Assembly: GCA_963580285.1 (NCBI GenBank)
Contig: CAUZLF010000722.1
Span: forward strand, 62,001-126,000
Length of the DNA stretch: 64,000 bases
Direction of reading: 5' to 3'
DNA from: Lucinisca nassula
Taxonomy: Eukaryota; Mollusca; Bivalvia; Lucinida; Lucinidae
Made by a program: the position numbers and the translations under genes. Below are positions 32,253 to 42,869 of this stretch, piece by piece. The number at the start of each line of letters is the position of its first letter. Position 1 is the first letter of the stretch. The notes under the pieces were generated by a model. That model made no database searches. It saw only the letters and a list, made by a program, of their open reading frames with translations, and was not told where the DNA came from.

Positions 32253-35202
32253 AACAAGAGGCCCATGGGCCACTATGCTCACCAGAGCTCAGGTGGGCAC
32301 TGCCCATCCTGCCCAATGGCAGCCATGTATTTTAACATGATATCATTTTAATCCACCAAATGAACCCCCATGTCCAAATGAGCACCCATGTGGACTCAGC
32401 ATCTGAAAAGTTAGGCCTTTTATGAAGTAGAGGGGGTGGGGCATGGACCCAATGGAGCCCTGGTTGGTATCACTAAATGCGTCTTATCATAAGAAACAAA
32501 AATATATATGGTTTAGCAGTGGGGATCTGTAAGGCCTCTTTAACAGTTGAGGGGTTGGGGCATGCCCTATTGATCCCAGGAAAGCCCAAACTGTTGTCCC
32601 TAAATGTGTCTTATCATAAGGACCAAGTATATATATGGTTCAGTGCTGGGAATCTGACCGGTTTCAGAGATTTGAGGCCCTTTTATGAAATAGGAATGGC
32701 CCCTGCGGACCCCGCTACAGTAGGTGTGCTAATAATAAGGAACAAGAACATATATGATTATGGGGTGGGGATTTGAATGGTTTCTGAAATATAAAGCCTT
32801 TTATGAAATGGAAGGGCGGGGCACATTGCCTCAGCACAAAGAGACCTCCAGGTTGGTGTGATTGAACAAGTCTTATCATAAGGAACAAGTATATGGTTTA
32901 GGGGTGGGGATCTGAACTATTTCTGATATATATGGCTTTTAATGAAGTAAAGTGGTGTGGCATGGCCTGGGCGTGCCCCGGGGACTCCCAAGCTGGTGTC
33001 ACTGAATGCGTCTTATCATAAGAAAGATGAATATATATGGTTTAGGGTGGGGCTAAGAACATTCTCTGAGATATAAGGCCTTATGTGAAGTGGAGGGGTG
33101 GGGCAAGGCCCAGGGAGACTCCCAGGTTGGTGTCAATGAATGTGTCTTATCATAAGGAACAAGACTATATATGGTTAAGGGGTGGCCATCTGTAGGGTTT
33201 CCGAGATATTGTGATATTATGAAATGGGGGGGGGGGGGGGTGGGGCATGGCCCCAGCATATCCCTGGGAACCCCCAGGTTGGTGTTACTGAATGCGTCTT
33301 ATCATAATGAACAAGAATATATATGGTTTAGGGGTGGGGATCTGAACAGTTTCTGAAATATATGGCCTTTTTTGAAGTGGAGGGGTGGGGCAAGGCCCCA
33401 GCGCGTCTCTGAGGACCCCCAGGTTGGTGTCAATGAATGTGTCTTATCATAAGAAGCAAGCATATATATGGTTTATGGGCGGGGATCTGTAAGGTTTCCG
33501 AGATATTGGGCCTTTTATCAAATGGAGGGGGTGGGGCATGGCCCCGGTGCATCCAGGGGACTCCCAGGTTGATGTCACTGAATGGGTCTTATCAAAAGGA
33601 ACAAGAATATATATGGTTTAGGGGTGGGAATCTGAATGGTTTCCGAGATATTGGGCCTTTTATAAAGTTGAGGGGGTGGGGCCTGACCTGTGCGCATCCC
33701 TGACGACCCCCAGGTTGGTGTTACTGAATGGGTCTTATCAATAGGAACAAGAATATATATGGTTTAGTGGTGGGGATCTGAACAGTTTCTGAGATATATG
33801 GCCTTTTGTGAAGTGGAGGGGTGGGGCAAGGCCCCAGCGCATCTCTGAGGACCCCCAGGTTGGTGTCAATGAATGTGTCTTATCATAAGAAGCACGCATA
33901 TATATGGTTTAGGGGCGGGGATCTGTAAGGTTTACGAGATATTGGGCCTTTTATGAAATGGAGGGGGTGGGGCATGGCCCCGGCGCATCCAGGGGACTCC
34001 CAGGTTGATGTCACTGAATGGGTCTTATCATAAGGAACAAGAATATATATGGTTTAGGGGTGGGGATCTGAATGGTTTCCGAGATATTGGGCCTTTTATT
34101 AAGTGGAGGGGGTGGGGCATGACCTCGGCGCATCCCTGAGGACCCCAAGGTTGGTGTTACTAAATGCGTCTTATCAATAGGAACAAGAATATATATGGTT
34201 TAGGGGTCGGGATCTGAATGGTTTCTGAGATATATGGCCTTTTATGAAGTGGAGGGGGTGGGGCATGGCCCCGGCACAACCTGGGGGACCCTCAGGTTGG
34301 CATAAAAGCATATGGCTGAAAGAATTTTACTCAAGAAACATTTCTATAAAAGTTTTGTCCAAATATCTGCAATGACTTGGCAGTAAATGCCATTTTTCAA
34401 TTTTCCCAATTATAAGTCTATGGAAACTCTAAGTTGCCATAGCAACCAAACTAATGGGCCGATTTTCATAAAAAACACAAACTTTCAATCCCCCAGCCCA
34501 AGGATGCTACAGATAAAATTTGGGCTGAATCGGTCCAGTGGCTTCAGAGAAGAAGATGTTTGAAAGTGTTGACGTCAGACGACGACGACAACGACAACGA
34601 CGACAACGACGACGACGACGACGCCGGACAACTGCCTATCCTATAAGCTCCCCCGGAGCCTTCGGCTCTGGTGAGCTAAAAACACAAAACCTGTAAAGGC
34701 AAATATGGTGAATATTTCCATAAACTTTCAGCCTCAAAGAGCATACGGTTTCTTTAAGTATTTTTTGTCTATTTTTTTTATTTTGGTTTCCATGGCAACC
34801 AACAAAAATGAGCAGAAGGCCTAAAATCATATGGCAGATAGTAGATTGCCTAAGGAATATTTCTATGAAAGTTTTGTCAAAATATCTGCAGTGGCTTGGC
34901 AGTAAATGCCATTTTTCAATTTTCCCCATTATAAGTCTATGGAAACTCTAAGTTGCCATAGCAACCAAACCAATGAGCCGAATTTCATAAAAAACACAAA
35001 CTTTCAATCCCCCAACCCAAGGATGCTACAGATGAAATTTGGGCTGAATCGGCCCAGTGGCTTCAGAGGAGATGTCGTTTGAAAGTGTTGACGACGCAGA
35101 CGCAGACGCAGACGACGACGACGACGACGACGACGACGCAGACGACGACGGACAACTGCCTATCCTAAAAGCTCCCCCGGAGCCTTCGGCTCTGGTGAGC
35201 TA
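32253..35202. mobile_element. Non-autonomous element, minisatellite core, inserted in a MITE
   Basis: Starts CAAGAGGCCCATGGGCCACT then ATGCTCACCAGAGC; ends GGAGCCTTCGGCTCTGGTGA then GCTA, so GCTCACCAGAGC and GCTCTGGTGAGC are inverted near the ends. The 3' part is duplicated: 34380-34680 and 34895-35202 both run from GGCAGTAAATGCCATTTTTC to the CTTCGGCTCTGGTGAGC end, each with a GAC-rich microsatellite (34569-34625; 35093-35155). No ORF. Similar ends at 12960, 15615 and 21350 suggest a family. Confidence 0.7.
32400..34320. repeat. Minisatellite, ~145 bp unit, about thirteen units
   Basis: Marker GTCTTATCATAAGGAACAAG (or close) with ATATATATGGTTTAGGGGTG and GGGGTGGGGCATGGCCCC in each unit. Units near the centre (33300-34200) look like alternating two-unit blocks: the pairs near 33360-33640 and 33780-34080 share private differences, such as CAGCGCATCTCTGAGG-type and GGGGACTCCCAGGTTGATGT. 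Confidence 0.85.
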
Positions 35203-35299
35203 AAAATATCACGGATTTTCATCTGAAAAGTTGCCATTTTGGAGATGTGAAAAAATGCACTATGTCGCACGGGTGCGTTATAGTAATGCCATAGAATCC

Positions 35300-35690
35300 A
35301 TGGAATCAGTATACAATTTCTCTAAGATATCAGTGATATCTAAGCACTACGACTCATGACCTGGTGCTATGATTGGTTTTAGACGTTCGCCTGTATTCAA
35401 AGTACAGATAAGTCTAACACAGCGTGTTTTATTCTACAACACATCACGACAAGGAAGAGCGTGACGATTGACGTCATTAAAACTGCCAATTTATGACGTC
35501 ACTAGTCGATTTCCTTGACGTTGGATGGTGTAACGTCATATTCTCGCATCAAAAACGTTAGAAAAGGATATAATGCATGTGTTTCCTTCGATAATTTTAG
35601 CGGGATTTCTTCTAACGATGGCGAAAAGCTGCGAGATTTTGAAGGAAACAATAGCATTATTGCCGATTTTCAGCCTGTTAGCTCAAGTTT
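35300..35690. other. No gene recognised
   Basis: Unassigned; several TGACGTCA-like motifs (35468-35505) but no promoter call is made. Confidence 0.4.
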
Positions 35691-35822
35691 GTGATTTGTT
35701 GAGTAATAAATCACAGTTTGTCGGTCAGTTGTAAGTAGGCAAATCACGCGCGCTACGCGCTCCTGATTTGATCTACTTTACAACTGACCTCCAAACTGTG
35801 ATTTATTACTCAACACATCACA
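35691..35822. repeat. Long palindrome with CG-rich loop
   Basis: Arms of ~55 bp: GTGATTTGTTGAGTAATAAA at the left mirrors TTTATTACTCAACACATCAC at the right. The loop region is CACGCGCGCTACGCGCTCC. No terminal repeats beyond this seen. Confidence 0.75.
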
Positions 35823-35839
35823 GTTACAGCTGATCTGTT

Positions 35840-36118
35840 TCTTAAATAAAAACACAGAGTACTGGTGGGTCGATTGTCTCTAAAAGTAGGCTAAGAAAAT
35901 AGACCTGGACAAAAAATCATACTGTTTCGTTTATAGCCCTTAAATTCCATTTTAGCAAAAAGTGTAGATCCTGATCAAAGGACGTTTTACTGCGTCAGAC
36001 TCTGAAATTCATGAACTGTAATCAAACAGTAAAGAGCCTGATCAGGTTCAGCGTTTTGCGGCTTCTGATCTTGGTCTACATAGTCAATCTTCCAGTCAAT
36101 AGTCCCTCTTACGCAACA
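35840..36118. repeat. AGTGTAGACC-family repeat, decayed
   Basis: CTGGTGGGTCGATTGTCTCT, GTTTCGTTTATAGCCCTTAA and AAAGTGTAGATCCTGATCA blocks, then a second hairpin GTAAAGAGCCTGATCAGG. Confidence 0.55.
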
Positions 36119-36120
36119 CC

Positions 36121-36678
36121 GGCCCCCGCCCATAGGGGCTTGAAGACATATATAGTCTGCATGATGCTTCCACGCAGAGCTGAATCTGGCCCGCACACTA
36201 GTACTGGTAAACCGCTTAGAAGATCTAAGCCTGTCCAGGAACCGCGGTGCGAGGCGGACCGTCCGTGCTAATAAATAAGTTCTGAATAGTTAGATCCTTT
36301 GGAAGCAAAGAATAACCCAAATAAGCGAAAATAGCAGACTCGGTTTTATTGAGTCTACTCATGACCAGTACTGAAATGTGCTACACCGGCGACGCCCCCT
36401 AGCACCGGCTTAAGCAGAACTCTATTTTCAAAATGATTCTAAATGAACTCAATGATCCCAAAGGACCAGAAAATATAATCTGCACTATGATGGATGCACG
36501 GGGAGACTTTTTACGGCCGCCACACGGCACAGCACCTATTGGTTTCATTAGGCGACAGGGCTTGAGATGTCATTTCATCTCAATGTCGGGTAAAATTCTC
36601 ACAAACCTGGAAGCAACGTCTCCAAAATGACCTTTACAGTGTTGACGGGGACGTTAAACCTCAAATCAACCAACCAAA
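36121..36678 (-). mobile_element. SINE with CAAA tail split by ~260 bp
   Basis: Head half 36121-36275 (GGCCCCCGCCCATAGGGGCT to GGCGGACCGTCCGTGCTAAT) and tail half 36534-36678 (CCTATTGGTTTCATTAGGCG to ATCAACCAACCAAAA). The intervening 36276-36533 is absent from other copies and is unassigned. Confidence 0.7.
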
Positions 36679-36800
36679 ATCTAACGCAACACGCAGACCT
36701 AACAGCGATAAGTGTAGCGCGACTATTTTCTACAAATAACTGTTACCTGGATTTCAGACAAGTCAGTGATGGTCACGTGGACGTCAGCATTGAAAAGCTT

Positions 36801-37205
36801 TTTTATCATATGACGTCGCGTCTGAGAGTGTAATAACGCCGTGTAATATTTTCGATAATCCAATAGTGGATTAAATATGCAAATTAGCTAGATACGTCCC
36901 GTAACGTTAACGACGTCCTCAACGGCGTCGCGTTTACTAATGGCGGAAAATTGACATTTTTGTAAACAATCGTGAATAAAAAGCGTTTTAAATGTCATAT
37001 GATAAATAGAATCTTGCATTCGTGCTCATGTATTATTGAATTTATTAAACTCGTTGAGGAAAAGAGATAAAATGCTCGGCAAGCCGAACATTTTATCTCT
37101 TTTCCTCAACTCGTTTAATAAATTCAATAATACATGAACACTCATGTAAGATCCTCTATGTCAACAATTTATTAAACTCGTTGAGGAAAAGGGATAAAAT
37201 GCTGG
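36801..37205. repeat. Palindromic element, copy 2, with an extra half arm
   Basis: 36801-37159 matches 15177-15538. The palindrome is at 37005-37158, with loop AAATGCTCGGCAAGCCGAAC. A further half arm (TTTATTAAACTCGTTGAGGA ...) follows at 37165-37205, so the end was duplicated or a second copy was truncated. Confidence 0.8.
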
Positions 37206-37270
37206 GCACCGCGTCTGAGGGCAGGGACGAATCTAATTAGGCAGGGGGAAAATGTAACGGGTCGACCGTG

Positions 37271-37344
37271 TGGCTCGGTAGCTCAGTCGGTAGAGTGTTC
37301 GCACGGTATGCGAAATGCCATGGGTTCGAGTCCTGGTCGAGTCA
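37271..37344 (+). tRNA. tRNA-like sequence (possible tRNA-Thr GGU pseudogene or SINE head)
   Basis: 74 bases fold as a cloverleaf: acceptor TGGCTCG/CGAGTCA (7 pairs, one wobble), D arm GCTCAGTCGGTAGAGT, anticodon arm TTCGC-ACGGTAT-GCGAA (5 pairs), T loop TTCGAGT with a weakened stem. The loop would read GGT, but position 33 is C rather than the usual U and the T stem has wobble/mismatch pairs. A T-rich TTCTTTTTCT follows. More likely a pseudogene or SINE head than a working tRNA. Confidence 0.35.
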
Positions 37345-37634
37345 TGTTCTTTTTCTACCCATGTGACACTTATTCTGTGAGCCAGGCATGAAAGGTTAAA
37401 CATACTGGATCTCTGATTTCATTAAGTAAAGGTCTTTGTATAAAGGAGGGGTCAATTTATATTAAATTCGACAGCATGAGAGATAACTTTAAGATATAGA
37501 TGTATACATTTTATCAGTTTGAGGTTAGGGAAATGTCAAGTATAAGAAAAAGATGACAATTACAGCTATGAACAAGAACATTTAATAGCGATATTAATGG
37601 TGCCGCGCTGCCGGAAAATCTGTTTCAAAACATG

Positions 37635-37710
37635 CAAGACAGCGAAGACTCTGTTAAGCCTGCGCATCTGCACAGGCTGATCAGAGTCTTCGCCTCTGCC
37701 CTTTATCACA
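37635..37710. repeat. Hairpin (AGCGAAGACTCTG type)
   Basis: ACAGCGAAGACTCTGTTAAG and CTGATCAGAGTCTTCGCCTC are inverted arms around GCCTGCGCATCTGCACAGGC. Confidence 0.65.
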
Positions 37711-37744
37711 GCGTAGAGTATATTTTCTAGTCCTCTGCACTCAT

Positions 37745-37910
37745 AGAAGCCTCAGTGGTGTAGTGGTTACTCTACTCGCCTTGTAAACCAGGGGTCGCAG
37801 GATCGATCCCGGGCTTCTCCAGACTTTCGGATGAGTCTTTAAACCGAGGTCCCGTCTCCGTATGACCTTAGCTATTGGCGGGACGTAAAACTCAAACACT
37901 CACTCACTCA
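37745..37910 (+). mobile_element. tRNA-Thr-like SINE, sense orientation, 12 bp target duplication
   Basis: Head AGAAGCCTCAGTGGTGTAGT, box B-like GGATCGATCC, body to a short (CACT)n tail. Target duplication CTCTGCACTCAT at 37733-37744 and 37911-37922. This copy shows the element's sense direction. Confidence 0.85.
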
Positions 37911-38165
37911 CTCTGCACTCATTGATTTCATTATGAAATTTTGAAAATATTTAAGGGTCACTAAGGAGGCCTAACTGGCCGAAACTAGGTAGCCTAGTCA
38001 AAAAAAAGTTTGAACACTTCATAAGTATTTGCGCATCTCAAGTTAAGTGCTGAGTCCACCTCCCCCACCCCAACCCGGAAACATGAAAACATGTTATCAG
38101 ACGACATTTTCAATGTACGGTTAAGAAAACACGAATGACACTGGTTTTATGTTTGGTCCGGACTT

Positions 38166-38352
38166 TAAACCCATTTAGTACCAGAAACCCCTAACGCGGT
38201 GTCTGATAAGGGCATCCACTGTTTGCTAAAAGTTCAGTCATTTTTTTTTTCAAATAAATTTTGATGAACACACAACCTGAAACCCCTAAATTTCGAAATG
38301 CACTCCTACCATAAATAAGGTGGAAGATTCCATTTTGTACAAAAAGGGTTAA
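38166..38352. mobile_element. MITE with TAACCC ends, left hairpin arm deleted
   Basis: TAAACCCATTTAGTACCAG and TTTGTACAAAAAGGGTTAA ends. Only the right hairpin arm (GGGCATCCACTGTTTGC) remains. Confidence 0.7.
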
Positions 38353-38374
38353 AGACCTAGTCAATAATACAAAG

Positions 38375-38592
38375 ATCATATTCGGTCGGTCAGTGCCAGG
38401 CGCACTCTTTTTCTGAGCAGGATTATACCTATAAGGTGCATATTCTTTCGCCAGAAATTGACAACTGTCATTTTTGAATCAGTGGGGTCAAAGGCATGAA
38501 AGAATTTTGTCACACCTGGCGGGTGTCGAACCCGCAACTTCCCGGTCAAAAGTTAGACGTACATCCGACTGCCCTCCGGGACACAGGTAAAT
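38375..38592 (-). mobile_element. tRNA-headed SINE-like repeat
   Basis: Minus strand begins TGTCCCGGAGGGCAGTCGGA and has GCGGGTTCGACACCCGC as T arm; the rest is unlike the other SINEs here. Single copy, borders approximate. Confidence 0.45.
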
Positions 38593-38789
38593 TGCGTATA
38601 TCCAGTCCAGGCATGAGGCAAAGTAGGTTTTCTATAAGCACATCATACCTGCATGATGTGTCTTAACAAGTGTACTACAAATAAATGTCATTATATTAAT
38701 AAAATAAATCATAAATAAACAAGGTTTTGACACAACAAACAACAAAACGACTAGCGCAAAGGTTAAGTTAGTGTTTAAACAATGTACGT

Positions 38790-39074
38790 TTGTTTGTTTG
38801 ATTTGAGGATTAACGTCCCCGTCAACACTTTATAGGTCACTTCCAATTTTGTGGGACTCTTACCCGACATTGAGATGAAATGTCATCTCAAGCCCTGTCG
38901 CCCAATGAAACCAATAGGGTTTATAAACATGGACGGTCCAACTCGCACCGCTTTGCCTGGGCAGGCTTAGATCCTCTAAGCGGTTACCGGTACTCGTTTG
39001 GTGTTGGTTTCAGCTCTGCTTGGAAGCAACATGCAGCCTATCTATTTCTTCAAGCCCCGATGGGCGGGGGCCGA
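38790..39074 (+). mobile_element. SINE with CAAA tail, full length, 13 bp target duplication
   Basis: Reverse orientation. Target duplication AAACAATGTACGT at 38777-38789 and 39075-39087, perfect, so a relatively recent insertion. Confidence 0.9.
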
Positions 39075-39112
39075 AAACAATGTACGTAGCTGTCGATCAT
39101 AACAAACCGTAA

Positions 39113-39391
39113 CATTACGATAACACACCCGTGCGACATAGTGCATTTTTTCACATCTCCAAAATGGCCATTTTTCTGATGAAAATCCGTGATATTTCTT
39201 ATAAATACTGCAAACATAGGTTGTGGGCGCTCGTTAGAACCGCCTTATTGAGGCGGTTCTAACGAGTACCCACAACCTATGTCTTGGAGCAGAAATAAGA
39301 AAAATAATCTATACCCCCTTAAACCCCAGTTTTTTTCTATATAAACTGGGGTGTAGTGGGGTCTATATTTCACGGACTTGTTCACGTGATG
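39113..39391. mobile_element. Palindromic MITE, TIR family B
   Basis: CATTACGATAACACACCCGT at left, CACGGACTTGTTCACGTGATG-type end at right; core CCGCCTTATTGAGGCGG. Confidence 0.85.
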
Positions 39392-39394
39392 AGA

Positions 39395-39690
39395 TAATCG
39401 CATGTTCGATTTACCCGAACTCGACTTGCAAGGTTTACTTAGGCAGAAATCGACCTACAATCTGAACACTGCCATGCTCGATTTGCCCGAACTCGACCTA
39501 AATTCTTGACAATGTCAAGTTCGCTCCGCAAAAAAAAAATGATTTAAAATTTGAAAAATGCCAGATTCACTCAGCTCGAACTCGACTTAAAATGTCAAGC
39601 AACTGGACGTTGAACACTGCAAAGTTCGATTCACCCAAAGTCGACCAAAAATCTCAACAATTCACGTTCATGCACTCAGCCCAAACTCGA
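39395..39690. repeat. Degenerate short tandem repeat (CGAACTCGACTT)
   Basis: Recurring CGATTTACCCGAACTCGACT-like words every ~55-65 bp (39409, 39479, 39577, 39637). Confidence 0.55.
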
Positions 39691-39699
39691 CCCTGTCAT

Positions 39700-40400
39700 T
39701 TACCACCTTTGACGCGTGTATGCATATTAAATGAAATTTAGCATTGACACATCTGTTTAAATGTATTCAACTATTTAAATGAACAGTTAAAATGCTAAAT
39801 CGAAACATCAGTCAGTGCAACTCTGTCTCTCTCTCCAAAATTCTGTAAATGACTTCCTGCATGATGAAATTCTCAGTTTCCCTACAGAACATGACTTGCA
39901 AGCTGAAATTCATCGAAAAATTGGACTGGAAATCTTGTGCTCCTCTGTCACAGAGCCCTGTTAAATCATATATACCTTAAATCAATCAAACAAACAAACA
40001 AACAAACACCTAGGGACATTGGTAAAGGGTGTAGACACTGATCAGGGACTACACGAACTGCACAAAGCTTGGAAAAATTTGTAAACCCCTCGAAATGGAA
40101 ATCGGTCTGTCGAAAACTGTTCAGTGGAATATTCTATCTGTCATTTATGGGCTAATTAACTATATAACTGACATCGTAGGTGCCTGTAGTCATTCGCCGG
40201 AAACAATGTCCTATTTTTGCAAATTGTAAAAAAGTCTGTAGGCTTTAAACGTGCCTAGCATTCTGAACGCCCAAGGGATATGATTCCTATCGACTGTTAG
40301 ATTCACTTAGTTGATATCAGCACATCATGTGTGTTAGCTTGGCACTATTGCACTTAAAATGATAGGAAAATACATTAATAACAATGAATAATACATGTTT
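39700..40400. other. No gene recognised
   Basis: Unassigned AT-rich sequence with a CAAA run at 39987-40007 that may be the tail of a decayed SINE. Confidence 0.4.
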
Positions 40401-40900
40401 TTGTTTGTTTCGGTGTCACGGTCCAGTCAACACAATAAAGGACATATCGAGCAGTCAGCTTCGTTCCGTGTGTTGACACTGATAGCGGGTGCACAGCTGT
40501 AACTTACAAACATTATGTTTGGAGTCCTGGTCCCTAGGGTACAGAACTTTTCTCCTGCTCAATTGACAAGAGATAACTTTAAACAACCCTCTTTTACTAA
40601 CTACAGAAGCTTCAAGCCAGCTATTGTCCACGTGACTATCGCTGACCGGTTAGTTATAGCAGTGCTAGCCGTCTCCTTGTGACATCAGAGTGTTTTGTAT
40701 AAAAGGTAAATTCGGGACTTGGCTCGTGTACTGGGACATTAGCAAACAGTGTAGAACGCAGGGGGTGTCTAGTCAGGGTCTGTACTTCCTCGCTGACGCC
40801 CATTTTCCCAATCAACAACCAAAGACGATCGACCCATCAGTGCTGTCAGTGCTTTGATTAAAAAAGATCCCGTAGACCAGTTAACCCTTCTCTTGTGAAT
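40400..40900. repeat. AGTGTAGACC-family repeat, decayed
   Basis: CCACGTGACTATCGCTGACC, GACATCAGAGTGTTTTGTAT and AGCAAACAGTGTAGAACGCA blocks in family order, ending GACCCATCAGTGCTGTCAGT. Confidence 0.5.
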
Positions 40901-40979
40901 ATTCAGTTTAGCCACACCCATTTCTGACTTTGAACCAATCAGATTACTTAATGTAATTTATTCCTACAAATTCATTAAC

Positions 40980-41056
40980 TGAATGTCAAACAGTGTACAT
41001 CCTGATCAGATGGCTTCTTCAGAAGCCATCTGATCTGGAGCTACACTGTTTGCAAA
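40980..41056. repeat. Near-perfect hairpin (CAGTGTACATCCTGATC)
   Basis: GTCAAACAGTGTACATCCTG / CTGGAGCTACACTGTTTGC arms with an inner perfect GATGGCTTC/GAAGCCATC stem. Confidence 0.75.
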
Positions 41057-41099
41057 GATACGGGTTGTCGTGAACAGCAAGATAAGGGTTAACAATCAC

Positions 41100-41145
41100 C
41101 TCTGGTCAACTCCGTCAATGCACAATTTGTGCATTGACGGAGATG
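41100..41145. repeat. Short inverted repeat
   Basis: CATCTCCGTCAATGCACAAA-type arms: GGTCAACTCCGTCAATGCAC and GTGCATTGACGGAGATGACC at 41104-41148 are inverted copies around AATTT. Confidence 0.65.
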
Positions 41146-41303
41146 ACCTAGGGTAACAGGATACTCTATTGACCAAACGCCCCATTTACTAGAATTGATG
41201 CGTAAATGGAAATAATATTTCAACCGAAACATGAGCAATACCTGCATTTGACTGCCGCCTACTTGTGAGGCCACATCTGTGAGGAAGAGCTGTCAATGTA
41301 CCC

Positions 41304-41380
41304 GCCGGCCTAAGTAGCTCAGTCGGATGCGGTCTGACTGGTGATTAGGAGGACGCGGGTTCGATACCTGCCTGGTCGGC
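41304..41380 (+). mobile_element. tRNA-derived sequence
   Basis: Acceptor arms GCCGGCC and GGTCGGC pair fully; box A-like TAGCTCAGTCGG and box B GGGTTCGATACC are present. The D arm is short and the anticodon stem poor, so it is tRNA-derived rather than a working tRNA. Confidence 0.5.
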
Positions 41381-41471
41381 TGCATCCTTTCGTGGCGATT
41401 TAGAATGAAATATTTTCTACGATCATTATCTCCCGAGAACAAAAGAAGAGCAGTTATCAGTTTCTGGCGTT

Positions 41472-41769
41472 TGCTTTTGTTTGATTTGAGGTTTAACGTC
41501 CCCGTCAACACTCTAAAGGTCATTTTGGAAACGTTGCTTCCAACTTTGTGGGCCTTTTACCCGACATTGAGATGAAATGGCATATCAAGCCCTGCCGCCC
41601 AATGAAACCAAAAGAGTTTATGAGCATGGACGGCCCGACACTCGCACTGCTTTGCCTGGGCAGGCTTAGATCCTCTAAGCAGTTTACCAGTACTCGTGTG
41701 CGGGTCGGTTTCAGCTCTGCTTGGAAGAATCATGCCGCCCATCTATTTCTTCAAGCTCCGATGGGCGGA
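41472..41769 (+). mobile_element. SINE with CAAA tail, full length, reverse orientation
   Basis: TTTTGTTTGATTTGAGGTTT to AAGCTCCGATGGGCGGA. Confidence 0.85.
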
Positions 41770-42103
41770 TTTTCTGACGTAAGAATGTGCACTCTACATG
41801 CCCTTGAAAAGTATGGTTATTCAAAACGAATCCCTTTACGTTGACAACAACGGCAATAAGCAGACTGTGCCTTTGCCGGCTGTTATTGTCAGTAAGCCCA
41901 CGTTCTAGGCACGCGGCTTATTAGGTGTGTCTGTATATCTTTTCGTTTCCTTCAATCATGCAGTTTCTGAAATGCATTTTGCTCGTTAAATCGTGCAACT
42001 TGCACAAAATACTGTGCACTTTAATTCAAAATATTTATATGCTGCTGTGAATTATACAAACATATTTGGGCCAGCACATATGAGAAAAAGGTACTTATCA
42101 CAC

Positions 42104-42170
42104 AGGCGAGCAGCAAAGGGACAGACAAGCCTGCGCATAAGCACAGGCTTGTCTGTCCCTTTGCTGATCA
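42104..42170. repeat. Near-perfect hairpin (AGCAAAGGGACAGACAAGCC)
   Basis: Arms AGCAAAGGGACAGACAAGCC and GGCTTGTCTGTCCCTTTGCT are exact inverted copies around TGCGCATAAGCACA. Confidence 0.85.
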
Positions 42171-42313
42171 AGAGTCATGGGGAGTAGCGTCATGCAAGGA
42201 ACCACGTGTTTCTATACTTACCAGCTTGGTGCGCACAATACAAAGGGTCATTTTACACAGGACGGCTCAACTGGTCGCAAATGAAGTGCAAATTTCATGA
42301 CTGATAATGTTAG

Positions 42314-42541
42314 AATTGAGGTTTTACGTTCCAGTCAACACAATTTGGGTCATTTTAGAGACGTTGCTTCCACTTTTGGGGATTTTTACCCGACATTGAC
42401 CCTAGCCCATAGGACTTATATATGCTCACACTACTTTAGTCCTTCTATGCTGTTTACCAGTACTCACATGTACGGTGCGTGGTGGTACCTTGCAGCCCAA
42501 TATATTGTCCAAGCCCCGACGTTGGGGGCAGCATATCCATT
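42314..42541 (+). mobile_element. SINE with CAAA tail, old diverged copy
   Basis: TTGAGGTTTTACGTTCCAGT to AAGCCCCGACGTTGGGGGCA, with internal deletion after the CCCGACATTGA block. Confidence 0.65.
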
Positions 42542-42695
42542 ATGTAATATTGTTTATTCTGAGACACCATTGAAATTGACTAGCTCAAGAAACAGAATTG
42601 ATGAGTTTAAGTGTTTTGGGGTTGTTGAGTTTGAAACTTTGAAATACACGACTGCATAGCAATTACTGTGAGCCAAAGGATCGTCGATTTTCCAG

Positions 42696-42869
42696 TGAGT
42701 GAGTGAGTGAGTGAGTTTGAGTTTTACGTCCCACCAACAGCTAAGGTCATACGGAGACAGGACCTCAGTTAAACGACCCATCCGAAAGTCTGGAGAAGCC
42801 CGGGGTCGATCCTGCGATCCCTGGTTTACAAGGCGAGTAGCGTTACCACTACACCACGGAGGCTTCTCT
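42696..42869 (-). mobile_element. tRNA-Thr-like SINE with GTGA tail repeat
   Basis: (GTGA)n then TTTTACGTCCCACCAACAGC, TCATCCGAAAGT-type block and head complement CTACACCACGGAGGCTTCT. The GTGA run corresponds to the tail (CACT)n of the sense copy at 37745-37910. Confidence 0.85.

Larger units (their letters stand above)
32061..35288. mobile_element. MITE family B split by a 2.95 kb insertion
   Basis: Left part 32061-32252 (TATCACGGGAACACGTCCGT, palindrome at about 32140-32240, then TATTTGTAAGAA). Right part 35203-35288 (AAAATATCACGGATTTTCAT to GGGTGCGTTATAGTAATG). Intact relatives such as 43340-43616 join these parts directly. Confidence 0.75.

Noticed and set aside
32253..35202. Possible CRISPR-like array because of regular repeats
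   Set aside because: Units of ~145 bp diverge along their whole length with no short constant repeat and unique spacers; host is eukaryotic.
35465..35505. CRE-like promoter (repeated TGACGTCA-type motifs)
   Set aside because: Several TGACGTC words are close together but no transcript start, TATA or gene follows; chance or repeat origin is as likely.
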